Position numbers and translations under genes: made by a program. Shown in pieces: positions 24,976 to 33,241 of a stretch of DNA of 64,000 nucleotides. Below the pieces are notes generated by a model that was not told where the DNA came from, searched no databases, and worked only from the letters and a program-made list of their open reading frames with translations. This DNA is from Comamonas sp. (GTDB lineage Bacteria; Pseudomonadota; Gammaproteobacteria; Burkholderiales; Burkholderiaceae_C): the NCBI RefSeq assembly GCF_009360615.1, contig NZ_SPEY01000020.1, positions 248,001 through 312,000 on the forward strand. Reading direction: 5' to 3'. Position 1 is the first letter of the stretch. The number at the start of each line of letters is the position of its first letter.

Positions 24976-25379
24976 GCCAATCTTTGCAAGATCTACCCGC
25001 CTTCGAGATCTCGGCGGCCCATGCCCTGGCCCGCCTGCAGGCCACGGCCAACTTTGCGGACTCCGGCCCCGCTGCCTCGTCTATTGCCCTGTATGACGCC
25101 GCCGAGCAACTGCTCGTCACGCTGACGCTGACCAAGCCCTGCGGCCAGATCACCGAGGCGGGCTATCTGGTGCTGACCCAGGCCAGCGGCGGCGGCGACA
25201 TGATTCTGACCAGCGGTCAGGCCGCTATCGGTGTCTGGAGCACCAGCGACGGCAAGTTGATCGGGCGCGGCTTGGTCACGGATGAGGCGGGCGCTGGGCA
25301 CTTCAAGCTGCTGGGCAGCACCGGCACCCAGCTCTATGCGGGCGGCAAGGCCATCCTGGGCGAGACAAGGATAGCCTGA
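24972..25379 (+). CDS. Small beta-rich tail protein
   Basis: This 135-residue protein has a start overlapping the previous stop by four bases (ATGA) and a stop overlapping the next start. It has no recognised domain. The middle (ALYDAAEQLLVTLTLTKPCG and DMILTSGQAAIGVWSTSDGK) predicts a compact beta domain. The tight coupling on both sides indicates that it is made together with the neighbouring tail-tip proteins. Confidence 0.65.
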   Translation: MSQSLQDLPAFEISAAHALARLQATANFADSGPAASSIALYDAAEQLLVTLTLTKPCGQITEAGYLVLTQASGGGDMILTSGQAAIGVWSTSDGKLIGRGLVTDEAGAGHFKLLGSTGTQLYAGGKAILGETRIA

Positions 25380-27274
25380 TGACCGCCGTCGACCTGATCT
25401 TTAACCGCACCCTCAAGACCGGCAACCCGGTCGAGCTGGTGTTTGGCGACGATGGCGGCGGCGGGCAAGCGCCCGATAAGACCCTGGCCGTTGCCGCGCG
25501 CATGCCGGGTCTGCGGGTCAGATCCTTGGTGCATGTGCGCAAGGATCTGGTTGCAGCGGGTCGCATGCCTGGGCTGCGCTGCAGCGCGGTCGTGCGCTAC
25601 AACACCGACACGCCCCGGCCCGTGGTGGCCGAGGTGGCTGCCTGTGCTCAGCAGGCGCAGCCTGTGGCGCAGGGCTGGATCTCCGGCTGGCAAGACACGG
25701 ATGCACTGCCTGCGGGTTGGGTGTCGACCGCGCAGGATGCCATGCCCTTGCAAGAGCAGTTTGGTGTTGCCTGGCAGAACGGCCAGAGGCAAGGGGTGGC
25801 CCTGCAGGGGCGGTTTCAGCAAGCGCGTGCACTGCCTGGTGCCGCAACCCAAGCCCGCTGGCAGGAGGCTCAAGGTGTGCGCGTGAGCCTGCAGGCCACA
25901 GCTCAGGATGCTGCGCCCGTTCGCGCTGGCTGGGCCGTGCGGTTTCAGGAAAGCCTGCGCGACCGTCGCCGCATGGTCGAGGCAACAGCCCAGGATGCGA
26001 TGGGCCTGCAGTACCAGCTCATCACGGGCGCAGGCCCATCGGTGCCGCTGTACCGGGGCTTTCAAGCGCGCTACCAGCAGGCCATGAAGCCGCTCGCTGG
26101 CAAATCGCAGACCCAACCGCCCGAGCCGGAAAAGCCCGGTTGCTATGAGCAGCTGGTGGGCGGCCCCATCCGATTGCTGTTCTGCAGATCCTGGGCTGCT
26201 TCGGCAGATTTGCTGTTCATGTGCTGCAAGGCCGTCGGGCCAGAGCCGCAACCCCAGTTCGTCATTCCTCTGCTGCCCATCTATATGCAAGTCCACCACC
26301 TCACGGCGCATTTGCTGCCCAGCCTTGAGCCCGTAGTGCTCACTGACGTTTCCATTGCCGCCGACGACGACAGCTATTGCTGGAGCCTGTCTGCCAACGG
26401 CCCCGAGCATCTGCTGGACCAGCTCGCGCCCGTGGGCGGGTTGCCGCAGCGGCTGCAGGTCGGCATCGACGGCATGCAGTTTGTCTTTGCCGTGACCAGC
26501 ACGGCGCGCAGCCGCTCGTTTGACCGCCGCCGCGTAGCAGTGCAGGGCATCAGCGTCACGGCCATGCTGGGCAGCCCCTATATGCCCAAGCAGGCTTGGC
26601 TTTCTAGCTCGACGGCAACGGCGCAGCAGCTCGCAGTGGGCGCGCTGGAATTCAGTGGCGTGGATCTGGATTGGCAGATCCCCGACTGGCAGGTGCCCGC
26701 CGGCGCGTGGAGTTTTCAGGGCACGCCGCTGCAGGCCGTGTTGCGCATGGCCCAGTCGGTCAATGCCGTGGTGCGCAGCCACCGCACGGCAGAGCAGCTC
26801 ATCGTCGCGCCGCGCTACCCGGTGCTGCCGTGGGAGTGGGGCGCGGCCGTGCCCGATGTGCAAATGCCTGCGGCCGTCATCGTCACCGACGAGCTGCGCC
26901 CCGATCCGCGCGCCGAATACAACGCCATCTATGTCGCCGGCGGCAGCGTGGGCGGCGTGCTGGGCCATGTGGTGCGCCGCCTCAGCGCGCGCGACAAGCT
27001 GGCCCCGCAGATTCAAGACGACCTCATCACCCATGCCGACGCCGCCCGCATGCGCGGCAGCTGGGCGCTGGCCGCCAGCGGCAACAAGCTGCAGCACAGC
27101 ATCAGCATGCCCGTCCTCACGGGTGGCACCAACCCAGGCATCTTGAACCCCGGTCAGCTGCTGGAGGTGGCCGACACCGACGGCACCTGGCGCGGCCTGG
27201 TGCGCGGCGTCAGCGTCAGTGCCTCTATGCCTCGCGTGCGCCAGCAGGTCACCGTTGAAAGGGTGGCCGCATGA
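25379..27274 (+). CDS. Tail-tip/baseplate-hub-like protein with internal repeats
   Basis: This 631-residue protein has two parts. Residues about 85-215 consist of degenerate repeats of about 15-17 residues with the theme W/F...Q(D/E)A..L (GWISGWQDTDALPAGWV, STAQDAMPLQEQFGVAWQNG, RWQEAQGVRVSLQATAQDAA, then ATAQDAMGLQYQLI). Residues about 280-631 look like a hub-type domain, with ITHADAARMRGSWALAASGN and LNPGQLLEVADTDGTWRGLV near the C-terminus, as in phage T4 gp27-like proteins. It is coupled to both neighbours by overlapping start and stop codons. Confidence 0.68.
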   Translation: MTAVDLIFNRTLKTGNPVELVFGDDGGGGQAPDKTLAVAARMPGLRVRSLVHVRKDLVAAGRMPGLRCSAVVRYNTDTPRPVVAEVAACAQQAQPVAQGWISGWQDTDALPAGWVSTAQDAMPLQEQFGVAWQNGQRQGVALQGRFQQARALPGAATQARWQEAQGVRVSLQATAQDAAPVRAGWAVRFQESLRDRRRMVEATAQDAMGLQYQLITGAGPSVPLYRGFQARYQQAMKPLAGKSQTQPPEPEKPGCYEQLVGGPIRLLFCRSWAASADLLFMCCKAVGPEPQPQFVIPLLPIYMQVHHLTAHLLPSLEPVVLTDVSIAADDDSYCWSLSANGPEHLLDQLAPVGGLPQRLQVGIDGMQFVFAVTSTARSRSFDRRRVAVQGISVTAMLGSPYMPKQAWLSSSTATAQQLAVGALEFSGVDLDWQIPDWQVPAGAWSFQGTPLQAVLRMAQSVNAVVRSHRTAEQLIVAPRYPVLPWEWGAAVPDVQMPAAVIVTDELRPDPRAEYNAIYVAGGSVGGVLGHVVRRLSARDKLAPQIQDDLITHADAARMRGSWALAASGNKLQHSISMPVLTGGTNPGILNPGQLLEVADTDGTWRGLVRGVSVSASMPRVRQQVTVERVAA

Positions 27275-27507
27275 GCACCAACCTCTACAAGCGCCTCAAG
27301 GCCCTGCTGCCCGACGACCCCGTCATGACCGGGCAGATCAGCGTCGTGTATGCCGACGGCACCGCGCTGGTCGCGCTCGAAGGTGCTGCAGGCCTGCTGC
27401 GCGTGCGCAACCCGCTGGGCAAAGCAAACAGTTCTCGTGTGTATGTGCAAGGGGGCGAAGTGACGGGCACGGCCCCGGAAATGGCTTATGTGCTGATTGA
27501 GGTCTGA
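27271..27507 (+). CDS. Small tail-tip protein, possibly OB-fold
   Basis: This 78-residue protein is coupled to the previous gene by an ATGA overlap. The sequence (ISVVYADGTALVALEGAAGL, RVYVQGGEVTGTAPEMAYVL) predicts five short strands, compatible with an OB-fold like those in phage baseplate spike or hub proteins. It is the last structural gene before the lysis cassette. Function is inferred from position and predicted fold only. Confidence 0.65.
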   Translation: MSTNLYKRLKALLPDDPVMTGQISVVYADGTALVALEGAAGLLRVRNPLGKANSSRVYVQGGEVTGTAPEMAYVLIEV

Positions 27508-27531
27508 AAGCGAAAACCGAAAGGAGAGGGA

Positions 27532-27828
27532 ATGGACGACTTTGGCGACGAACTGCCTGCGACTACACGCCGGCAGATGAATGAACGCTTTGACAAGGGG
27601 AGTGAACGTATGGCCGCCATCGAGCGAGATTTGAAGGCAGTAGCCCAGGAGCTGCAGGAGCTCAAGCAGCAACTGGCGGAAATGTTGGAGTTCTTTACCG
27701 CCATGAAGGGCGCTTTCAAGGTGTTGAACTGGGTGGGCAAGGTGGCAAAGCCTTTGGCAGCCATCGTCATGCTGGGCGGGGCCTGCGTGGGCTTCTGGAC
27801 TGCAATCAAAGGAGTGACAAGCCGATGA
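27532..27828 (+). CDS. Probable holin
   Basis: This 98-residue protein has a charged coiled-coil N-terminal part (about residues 15-60; AIERDLKAVAQELQELKQQL) followed by hydrophobic helical segments (about 62-95; VLNWVGKVAKPLAAIVMLGG) and a basic end. This layout fits a small phage holin of the XhlA-like kind. A strong AAAGGAGAGG site precedes the ATG. Its stop overlaps the lysozyme start by four bases, so the two are coupled. Confidence 0.72.
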   Translation: MDDFGDELPATTRRQMNERFDKGSERMAAIERDLKAVAQELQELKQQLAEMLEFFTAMKGAFKVLNWVGKVAKPLAAIVMLGGACVGFWTAIKGVTSR

Positions 27829-28295
27829 GCTGGAAAGAAAAACTGATTGTGGCCATTGGCGGCGCTACCGTGGCCCTGGCCGTGCCCCTGGTGCAGAAGT
27901 TCGAGGGCACCGTGCTGCGCAGCTACCGAGACCCGGTCAACGTGTTGACCAGTTGCACGGGGCATACCGGCCCCGAGCTGCGCGATGGGCAGACCTTCAC
28001 CCGTGAGCAGTGCGAGGAGATGCTTTACAAGGACTTGGCCAAGCACGCCAACGCCCTGAGCTGCGTGCGTGCTCCGTTGACCGACGGGCAGCGGGCGGCC
28101 TTCCTGAGCTTCGCCTTCAACGTGGGAGATGACGCTTTCTGCCGTAGCACTCTGGTGCGCAAGGCCAACGCGGGCGACATCGAAGGCGCGTGCGCCGAAC
28201 TCAGCCGCTGGACCTACGCCGGCGGCAAGGAGCTGCCCGGCCTGGTCAAGCGCCGCGCGGCCGAGCGGCAGCTGTGCGAGCGGGGGCTGGCATGA
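27825..28295 (+). CDS. SAR endolysin, glycoside hydrolase 24 lysozyme
   Basis: This 156-residue protein has an N-terminal hydrophobic segment rich in Ala, Gly and Val (LIVAIGGATVALAVPLVQ) without a signal cleavage site, as in signal-anchor-release endolysins. The catalytic pattern E-8 residues-D-5 residues-T is present: KFEGTVLRSYRDPVNVLT, then SCTGHTG. It should cut the glycan chain of peptidoglycan after release from the membrane. Several cysteines (in TSCTGH, REQCEE, LSCVRA) could take part in the disulfide switching known for some of these enzymes. Confidence 0.92.
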   Translation: MSWKEKLIVAIGGATVALAVPLVQKFEGTVLRSYRDPVNVLTSCTGHTGPELRDGQTFTREQCEEMLYKDLAKHANALSCVRAPLTDGQRAAFLSFAFNVGDDAFCRSTLVRKANAGDIEGACAELSRWTYAGGKELPGLVKRRAAERQLCERGLA

Positions 28296-28786
28296 GCGGC
28301 GCGTCCCGCATCTGGCCCTGGCTGGCCCTGGCCCTAGCCCTGCTGCTGGCCGTGCAGACCCAGCGGCTGGCGAAGGTCGAGATATCGCAGTCAAAAGCGG
28401 CGGCGGCGCAGGCCCAGCAGGCGCAAGCCGCTGCAGAGCACAAAGCGCAGGCCGTGGCGGAGCACGGCGCTGCCCAACAGGAAAACACCCATGACTACAC
28501 ACAAGAAATGGCCCGCCTGGCGGCTGGCCGCACTGCTGATGCTGCCCGCATTGCAGGCCTGCAGCACGACATCAGGAGCGCGGCCACCCGCAACGCCCAG
28601 CTTGCCGGTGACGCCGCTGCCTGCCGAGATCTCGCAGATCAGCACCAGCGACTCGCAGCCCTTGCTGCAGAAGGCGCGGGCGTGGTTGACCAGCTTGTCG
28701 GACTGGTCGAGCGCCGCGACGCACAGGTCAGCGCCCTGAAAGGACAGGTGCAGGTCGATAGAGATTTAATCCAGCGCCTGCAGTAG
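28292..28786 (+). CDS. Rz-type spanin inner-membrane subunit
   Basis: This 164-residue protein is predicted from the ATG overlapping the lysozyme stop (ATGA). It has one N-terminal membrane segment (IWPWLALALALLLAV) followed by a long Ala/Gln/Glu-rich periplasmic coiled coil, the form of an i-spanin. With Rz1 it spans the periplasm and fuses the two membranes at the end of lysis. Rz1 is fully nested in the +1 frame. Confidence 0.88.
   Translation: MSGASRIWPWLALALALLLAVQTQRLAKVEISQSKAAAAQAQQAQAAAEHKAQAVAEHGAAQQENTHDYTQEMARLAAGRTADAARIAGLQHDIRSAATRNAQLAGDAAACRDLADQHQRLAALAAEGAGVVDQLVGLVERRDAQVSALKGQVQVDRDLIQRLQ
28491..28739 (+). CDS. Rz1-type spanin outer-membrane lipoprotein, nested in Rz
   Basis: This 82-residue protein lies in a different frame fully inside the Rz gene. 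It has a type II signal peptide (MTTHKKWPAWRLAALLMLPA) with lipobox LQAC, then a short proline-rich mature part (ARPPATPSLPVTPLPAE), which is typical of o-spanins. Nested Rz/Rz1 pairs are standard in lambda-like phages. The lipobox and proline-rich part are strong evidence that this overlapping frame is translated. Confidence 0.87.
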   Translation: MTTHKKWPAWRLAALLMLPALQACSTTSGARPPATPSLPVTPLPAEISQISTSDSQPLLQKARAWLTSLSDWSSAATHRSAP

Positions 28787-28798
28787 CAGGCCGGCGCG

Positions 28799-29227
28799 TT
28801 ACTTGATCGGGCGCACGGTCAATTCCAGCTCGTAGCCCATGGCAGCCAGCGCGGCCGCAACGGTGTCGATCTTGGTGGCATGGCCCAGGTCAAAAACGCG
28901 GGTCATTTCTTGGGGCTTCACGCCCATGGCGCGGGCCACGTCGGCGGGCCTGGCGCCAGTGGCAAGCCGGGCATTCAGCAGCGCCACCTTGACGGCGACA
29001 CTGGCGGGCAGCTCCACCAGGCGCTCGCCCTTTTCTGCCTTGCTGGGGGCGGGCACGGCGCGGCCTGCCTCGAAATAGAACTCCATGGCTGTGACCAGTG
29101 CGTCACGCGCCATAGATTCAGCCTCTGCCAGGTCATCGCCCTGGGTGATCGCTTCGGGAATATCCCGAAACGTGACGGTGTAGCCCCCTTCGTCGGCGGG
29201 ATCGAAGCGGGCAGGATACTTTTGCAT
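28799..29227 (-). CDS. hicB: HicB-type antitoxin
   Basis: This 142-residue protein has an N-terminal degraded RNase H-like HicB domain (YPARFDPADEGGYTVTFRDI, then PEAITQGDDLAEAESMARDA) and a C-terminal helix-turn-helix (ATGARPADVARAMGVKPQEM, about residues 92-125). The ATG at 29227 has GGGG upstream, unlike the ATG at 29239. HicB neutralises HicA and usually represses the operon through its DNA-binding domain. It lies 65 bases after hicA, with a GC-rich hairpin between, and converges on the lysis cassette with only 12 bases separating the stops. Confidence 0.92.
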   Translation of the reverse strand: MQKYPARFDPADEGGYTVTFRDIPEAITQGDDLAEAESMARDALVTAMEFYFEAGRAVPAPSKAEKGERLVELPASVAVKVALLNARLATGARPADVARAMGVKPQEMTRVFDLGHATKIDTVAAALAAMGYELELTVRPIK

Positions 29228-29292
29228 GTTGTTCCCCATCTAGTGGTCGTGAAGCTCAGGAATTCAGGCTAGGCCCCTTCGGGCCTGCCTCC

Positions 29293-29469
29293 TTAGTTGA
29301 TTCCTAGTTGCTTCAGGATTGCGCGTTTTGTGCCTTCCTTCAGCTCTTTACTTGGGTGCCTTGGCAGGGAGCTTGTGTTGCCGTTGTGGTACAGCCTCCA
29401 ATGATTCGTACCGTTCTCGACTCTGACTCCCTGCGCTTCAAGCCACCGCTTGAATTCGCTGATTTTCAC
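29293..29469 (-). CDS. hicA: HicA-type mRNA interferase toxin
   Basis: This 58-residue protein is predicted from a GTG at 29469, which is preceded by AAAGAAAGG. The frame is open further upstream to 29532, but that part would lie in the promoter. The double-stranded-RNA-binding-like fold of HicA is recognisable: KISEFKRWLEAQGVRVENGT, then NHWRLYHNGN with the conserved histidine region and SLPRHPSKELKEGTKRAILK. HicA cleaves mRNA and is held inactive by HicB. Together they may stabilise the prophage or act against other phages. Confidence 0.93.
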   Translation of the reverse strand: MKISEFKRWLEAQGVRVENGTNHWRLYHNGNTSSLPRHPSKELKEGTKRAILKQLGIN

Positions 29470-29498
29470 GACCACCTTTCTTTTGTTGCGATGGAATG

Positions 29499-29542
29499 AG
29501 TATAAACAAAAATGCTTAGTAGATGCAAGCATTTTTGTTTAT
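29499..29542 (-). promoter_or_regulatory. hicA promoter with a perfect 16-bp inverted repeat
   Basis: ATAAACAAAAATGCTT (29502-29517) and its exact reverse complement (29527-29542) are nine bases apart. On the minus strand a -35 TTGCAT lies within this region, and TATACT follows after 18 bases at 29504-29499. The arms thus cover the promoter and are the likely HicB operator. Confidence 0.7.
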
Positions 29543-29547
29543 TTATT

Positions 29548-29760
29548 TTAGGGTTCGCAATCTTCTGCAATCCACTGCCGCATTTGCAGATAGGGGGAAT
29601 GGCTGGCGAAGTCCAAGCAGGCCGGGTGTTGGGCCTGCAGGTACTCATAGAAAAGGTGCATGGCGGTGCCGGGGTGGGGATGCATATCGGCCGCAGCCAG
29701 CTTGTCTTGCCAGCTTATCCAATGGCCCAGGATGGCCTGTTTTGCATCAGCTCGTCTCAT
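29548..29760 (-). CDS. Small protein co-transcribed with umuDC
   Basis: This 70-residue protein has a start codon overlapping the umuC stop (TGATG), so it is the third gene of the SOS operon and likely made at the same time. The sequence is compact and helical with many His, Gln and aromatic residues (ILGHWISWQDKLAAADMHPH, then AMHLFYEYLQAQHPACLDFA). I do not recognise a family. A role with the mutasome or a regulatory role is possible but only suggested by position. Confidence 0.72.
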   Translation of the reverse strand: MRRADAKQAILGHWISWQDKLAAADMHPHPGTAMHLFYEYLQAQHPACLDFASHSPYLQMRQWIAEDCEP

Positions 29761-31058
29761 CAGGCCCTCGCGATAGGAATCTCATCAATCTTGGTGGTGT
29801 AGCGGGGCGTGCGGCGCTCCTGGCGCATGCGCCAGCCGCTCTCGTCCTGCTCTGGCACACCGGTGCTCGCCACATGCAGGGTGCCCTTGCCGAAGCGCGC
29901 ATTCACGCGATCCATGGCCTCCATCAGTCGGCTTTGATCTCGGCAGGGTTCCTGAAAAAGCAGGTCGCCTTGCTGCACTCCTGCAGGGCACAGGTCTTGC
30001 AGCATCACGCCAGCCTTGGAGAGTTGGTAGCCAGGCTGATAGAACGATCGCAAGCCGCGCACGGCCGCATTCACTAGCGCCTTGGTGTCTGAGGAGGGCG
30101 GCTGGAGTTGAATCACGGCCGTTTCGTAGAACCTTGGGCCGGGCCTGAATGGCGACGTGTGCGCGAAAACATGCAGGGCACCTGCGCGCAAACCGCCAGC
30201 GCGGAGCTTTTCTGCGGCTCTTGTTGCAAATTCGCTCACGGCTTCAATCAATGGGGGGAGGGTAGTAATCGGGTGCCCGAAGCTGCGCGTGCATGCAATC
30301 TGCTTTTTGGCGGCTGGGGCCAGCTCCAAGCTCATGCAGCTGACGCCTTGCAGCTCGCGCACAGTGCGCTCCAGCACCACGCTCCATCCATCGCGCGCGG
30401 CATGTGCCGGCATCCTGGCCAGGTCCAACGCGGTCAATATTCCCTGCTCGGCCAGTTGGGCCGAGATGCGCCGGCCGACGCCCCAGATCTCGCCGGCAGG
30501 CGTGCGGCCGAGGATGTCGATGCGCTGCTGCTCGGACAGCTCGGCCCAGTTGCAGACCCGCTGCAGCTCGGCAGGGTAGCTGCCCGGCTTGCGCTCCGAG
30601 TCCTTGGCAACGTGGTTGCAGAGCTTGGCCAGGGTCTTGGTGGGGGCCAGGCCCACACAGGCAGGGATGCCCGTCCATTTCAGGATGCGCGCCCGAATGG
30701 CAAAGGCCCGGCGCGTCAGATCCCGCACGCCATCCAGATCCCCGATGAATGACTCATCGATGCTGTAGATCTCTTGGGTGGGGCCCAGGCCGGCAGCCAG
30801 GGACATCATGCGGTCGCTCATGTCCCCGTAAAGTTCAAAGTTCGGAGAGAGGCACACCAGGCCCTTGTGCTCAACCAGATCGCGCAATTGGAAAAACGGC
30901 TGTCCCATCTTCACGCCAAGGGCCTTGGCCTCGTCCGAGCGTGAGATGGCGCAGCCGTCGTTATTGCTCAGGACGACAACAGGAATGCCCTGGAGCGCAG
31001 GCCGGAAAGCCCGCTCGCAGCTGACGTAGAAGTTGTTTCCGTCGATGAGCGCGAACAT
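29760..31058 (-). CDS. umuC: UmuC-type Y-family DNA polymerase subunit
   Basis: This 432-residue protein has the full domain set of UmuC. The N-terminal catalytic motif is ALIDGNNFYVSCERAF, the palm motif is YSIDESFIGD with the two acidic residues, and the HhH region is GEIWGVGRRISAQL. The little-finger domain and the UmuC C-terminal extension (DUF4113 type, ending QERRTPRYTTKIDEIPIA) follow. With UmuD' it forms Pol V for translesion synthesis in the SOS response. It starts six bases after the umuD stop without a clear ribosome site, which suggests translational coupling. Confidence 0.95.
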   Translation of the reverse strand: MFALIDGNNFYVSCERAFRPALQGIPVVVLSNNDGCAISRSDEAKALGVKMGQPFFQLRDLVEHKGLVCLSPNFELYGDMSDRMMSLAAGLGPTQEIYSIDESFIGDLDGVRDLTRRAFAIRARILKWTGIPACVGLAPTKTLAKLCNHVAKDSERKPGSYPAELQRVCNWAELSEQQRIDILGRTPAGEIWGVGRRISAQLAEQGILTALDLARMPAHAARDGWSVVLERTVRELQGVSCMSLELAPAAKKQIACTRSFGHPITTLPPLIEAVSEFATRAAEKLRAGGLRAGALHVFAHTSPFRPGPRFYETAVIQLQPPSSDTKALVNAAVRGLRSFYQPGYQLSKAGVMLQDLCPAGVQQGDLLFQEPCRDQSRLMEAMDRVNARFGKGTLHVASTGVPEQDESGWRMRQERRTPRYTTKIDEIPIARA

Positions 31059-31064
31059 ACATGC

Positions 31065-31478
31065 TCATGCAAAGCGCTTGATGCAGGACTTGACCACGCC
31101 CCAGATCTCCAGCTCTTGGTTTTCTTTGGGGACGATGTCGGGATAGGTGGGGTTGCCGGCCTTGAGCTTGAAGCAGCCGCCGGCGTTGTGCAGCACCTTG
31201 ACAGTGAAGTCGTTATCAAGAACGGCGACCACGATGCTGCCGTGGCGCGCGCGCAGCGCCCGATCGACCACGATGAGGTCGCCGTCATCGATGCCGTACT
31301 CACGCATTGAGGGGCCCGCCACGCGCAGCAGGAACGTGGCCTGTGGGTGCTCAACCAGCAGTTCGGCTATGTCCAGCCGTTTGCCAGAGAAGTCCTCGGC
31401 TGGAGAAGGGAAGCCCGCGCGCACGCTGCAATCTGCCAGAGGCAAAGCAACTGGGGAGGCAGTGAGTTGGACGGGCAT
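31065..31478 (-). CDS. umuD: UmuD-type SOS mutagenesis protease
   Basis: This 137-residue protein is predicted from the ATG at 31478. The upstream ATG at 31505 lies inside the LexA box and about at the transcription start, so it cannot be used. The self-cleavage site VRAGFP (Ala21-Gly22), the serine of AGPSMREYG (Ser57) and the lysine of FTVKVLH (Lys94) are all present. RecA-stimulated cleavage would give UmuD', which joins UmuC. E. coli UmuD has 139 residues, so the length fits. Confidence 0.93.
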   Translation of the reverse strand: MPVQLTASPVALPLADCSVRAGFPSPAEDFSGKRLDIAELLVEHPQATFLLRVAGPSMREYGIDDGDLIVVDRALRARHGSIVVAVLDNDFTVKVLHNAGGCFKLKAGNPTYPDIVPKENQELEIWGVVKSCIKRFA

Positions 31479-31497
31479 GCCGCTCAAGAGTCGATGA

Positions 31498-31517
31498 CTG
31501 TACATGCATACAGTATA
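31498..31517 (-). promoter_or_regulatory. LexA box and -10 of the umuDC promoter
   Basis: CTGTATGCATGTACAG (31513-31498, minus strand) is a perfect CTGT-N8-ACAG SOS box. It overlaps TATACT (-10, 31517-31512). TGGTCA lies 16 bases further upstream as a possible -35. LexA bound here should block transcription until DNA damage. Confidence 0.87.
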
Positions 31518-31588
31518 AGCCCGACTTTTTAGTTGACCAGTATCAAAGACCCCTGCGCCCGTGCGCGGTGGATGGAAGCGGCCGGCCC

Positions 31589-33241
31589 CTACTCTGTAAT
31601 CTCGAAGTTTTCGCCGTGCACCCAGTTGCCGTCCCGGTCGATGCGGAGCCAGCGAGAGCTTCCGCCTTTGGCAACAAGCATCAGGTCAATGTAGTAGTCG
31701 CGGGACTTCGGCGTGTGATTGGGGCGCAGGCCATGGTGATAGACCGATATGCGGCTGAAGGTGTCTGCAACAAGCTGGCGCGCTTGCAATCGTGTCTCTA
31801 TGTCCTGGGCTTCCACACCGGCCGCGAGTGCCCGCCATTTCTCATCTGCACCTGATAGATCTCGGCGGGCGAGCATGGCGATATCCCGCTCCTGCGCTGC
31901 AAGCGTCTTCTCAGCAATTGCCAGATCCTCTTCGAGCTGGCGGGCGCGGCGGGCAAATGTGAGTGGAATACCTTCATCTGCCGATGCGAGCATGGCATCC
32001 GTCAGCTTATCGAGCTGGGCTTTGATCACTTCGACATTTTTTTGTGCTTTCAGAAGTTCCTTGCGACTTTCTGAGCTGTTGTCGGCCTCAAACAAGCCCT
32101 GTAGATTCATCATGTCCGAGCAGTACGACATGATTGCGCGCTCGATAGGCGCAACTGAGGTGGAGCCGCGAACCGGGCAAACCTCACTGAAGGTAGCTGC
32201 GGCCGAGCACAGCAAGCGCCTGTAGCCATCTCGAATGCGACCGTCAGGTAGCCGCTTCTTGCTGGCCAGGTGCTGACCGGCCATGGGGTGCCCGCAGTAG
32301 CCGCAGTACGTGATGCCGATTCCGGTGATTACGTGGGGCAGGTCGCCCTTCACTCTGCGGCGTCCAGAACTCTTGACGACCCGTTGAAGATCCTCCCATT
32401 CGAGCTCCGAAAGCAGGGCAGGATAATAGTTTTTGAGTAGGTACTCGTCACCGTCCACGCTGATCGGTTTGTGCCCCGCTAATTGAGGCATTTTGGTGAC
32501 GCGGTAGACCTGCAGTGTCTGGTTTTCCTTGCTGGTCGGGTAGATGCGCAGGCCCTCTGCATTGAGCTTTTCAATGATGCGCTTGCCGCCCAGGCCCTGC
32601 TTGTACATCTCGATCGTGCGCAGTATGGCCTTGACCGTCTCGGGCTTGAAGTCCCAGCCGTCTGCATCATTGCGGGTCAGCCAGGCCGGGTCGTGACCCT
32701 GCTCAATGCGGCCACGGTAGGTGCCATCAATCCATTTTTCACACAGACGGCGCACGCTTGCCTTGACCCGCTTGCTCTTGGTGTCCGACTCTTCGTGGGC
32801 GCGAATCATCACCAGCAGGCTATAGACAAGGTCCATCGGGTTGTCCTTCAGCCGCTGCCGGCTGTAGGTCTTCCCGTCGCTGGCGGTGACCACTGTGATG
32901 CCCGCATTTACAATCTGGGCCAGTTGCGCCTGTGCCTGGATGGGTTCAGCGCGAGATAGGCGGTCCAAGCCCTCAACGATGAGCACTGATCCAAAGGGAA
33001 CGCGGCCTTCCTCGATAGCACGCAGGAAAACGCCCAGGGCGCCTGATTTGATGTGCTGTTGATGGTAGGCGGAAAGGCCCTCGTCCTTCAACGATAGATG
33101 GGTATCCAGTTTTAGGTCGTGCTCGGCAGCCCACTTGGCAGCGTAAGCAAGCTGTCGGTCTGTGCTTCCTCCTGCCGATTGCTTTGGATCAGAGAACCGC
33201 AGATAGCTATACACCAAACCATTTTTTGCAGAATTCCCCAT
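31589..33241 (-). CDS. Large serine recombinase (prophage integrase)
   Basis: This 550-residue protein is predicted from the ATG at 33241, with another in-frame ATG at 33253. The N-terminal resolvase domain has [11 protein letters not shown] with the catalytic serine (Ser17) and [15 protein letters not shown] recombinase domain follows ([16 protein letters not shown], then [20 protein letters not shown]). A zinc ribbon has CGYCGHPM and later cysteines, and a coiled coil lies at about 390-450. It should integrate and excise the phage without host factors. The reading frame crosses into the 5' end of rimO, so its start region depends on the host junction. It is the last phage gene. Confidence 0.93.
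   Translation of the reverse strand: MGNSAKNGLVYSYLRFSDPKQSAGGSTDRQLAYAAKWAAEHDLKLDTHLSLKDEGLSAYHQQHIKSGALGVFLRAIEEGRVPFGSVLIVEGLDRLSRAEPIQAQAQLAQIVNAGITVVTASDGKTYSRQRLKDNPMDLVYSLLVMIRAHEESDTKSKRVKASVRRLCEKWIDGTYRGRIEQGHDPAWLTRNDADGWDFKPETVKAILRTIEMYKQGLGGKRIIEKLNAEGLRIYPTSKENQTLQVYRVTKMPQLAGHKPISVDGDEYLLKNYYPALLSELEWEDLQRVVKSSGRRRVKGDLPHVITGIGITYCGYCGHPMAGQHLASKKRLPDGRIRDGYRRLLCSAAATFSEVCPVRGSTSVAPIERAIMSYCSDMMNLQGLFEADNSSESRKELLKAQKNVEVIKAQLDKLTDAMLASADEGIPLTFARRARQLEEDLAIAEKTLAAQERDIAMLARRDLSGADEKWRALAAGVEAQDIETRLQARQLVADTFSRISVYHHGLRPNHTPKSRDYYIDLMLVAKGGSSRWLRIDRDGNWVHGENFEITE

Noticed and set aside
31503-31505. umuD start at the first ATG of the frame
   Set aside because: This ATG lies inside the LexA box and near the predicted transcription start, so it is not in the message. 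The ATG at 31478 gives the usual length.
31498-31513. LexA box as an operator of the recombinase gene
   Set aside because: The recombinase reads toward this site from the right and ends before reaching it. The box serves umuD, which starts just to its left on the same strand.
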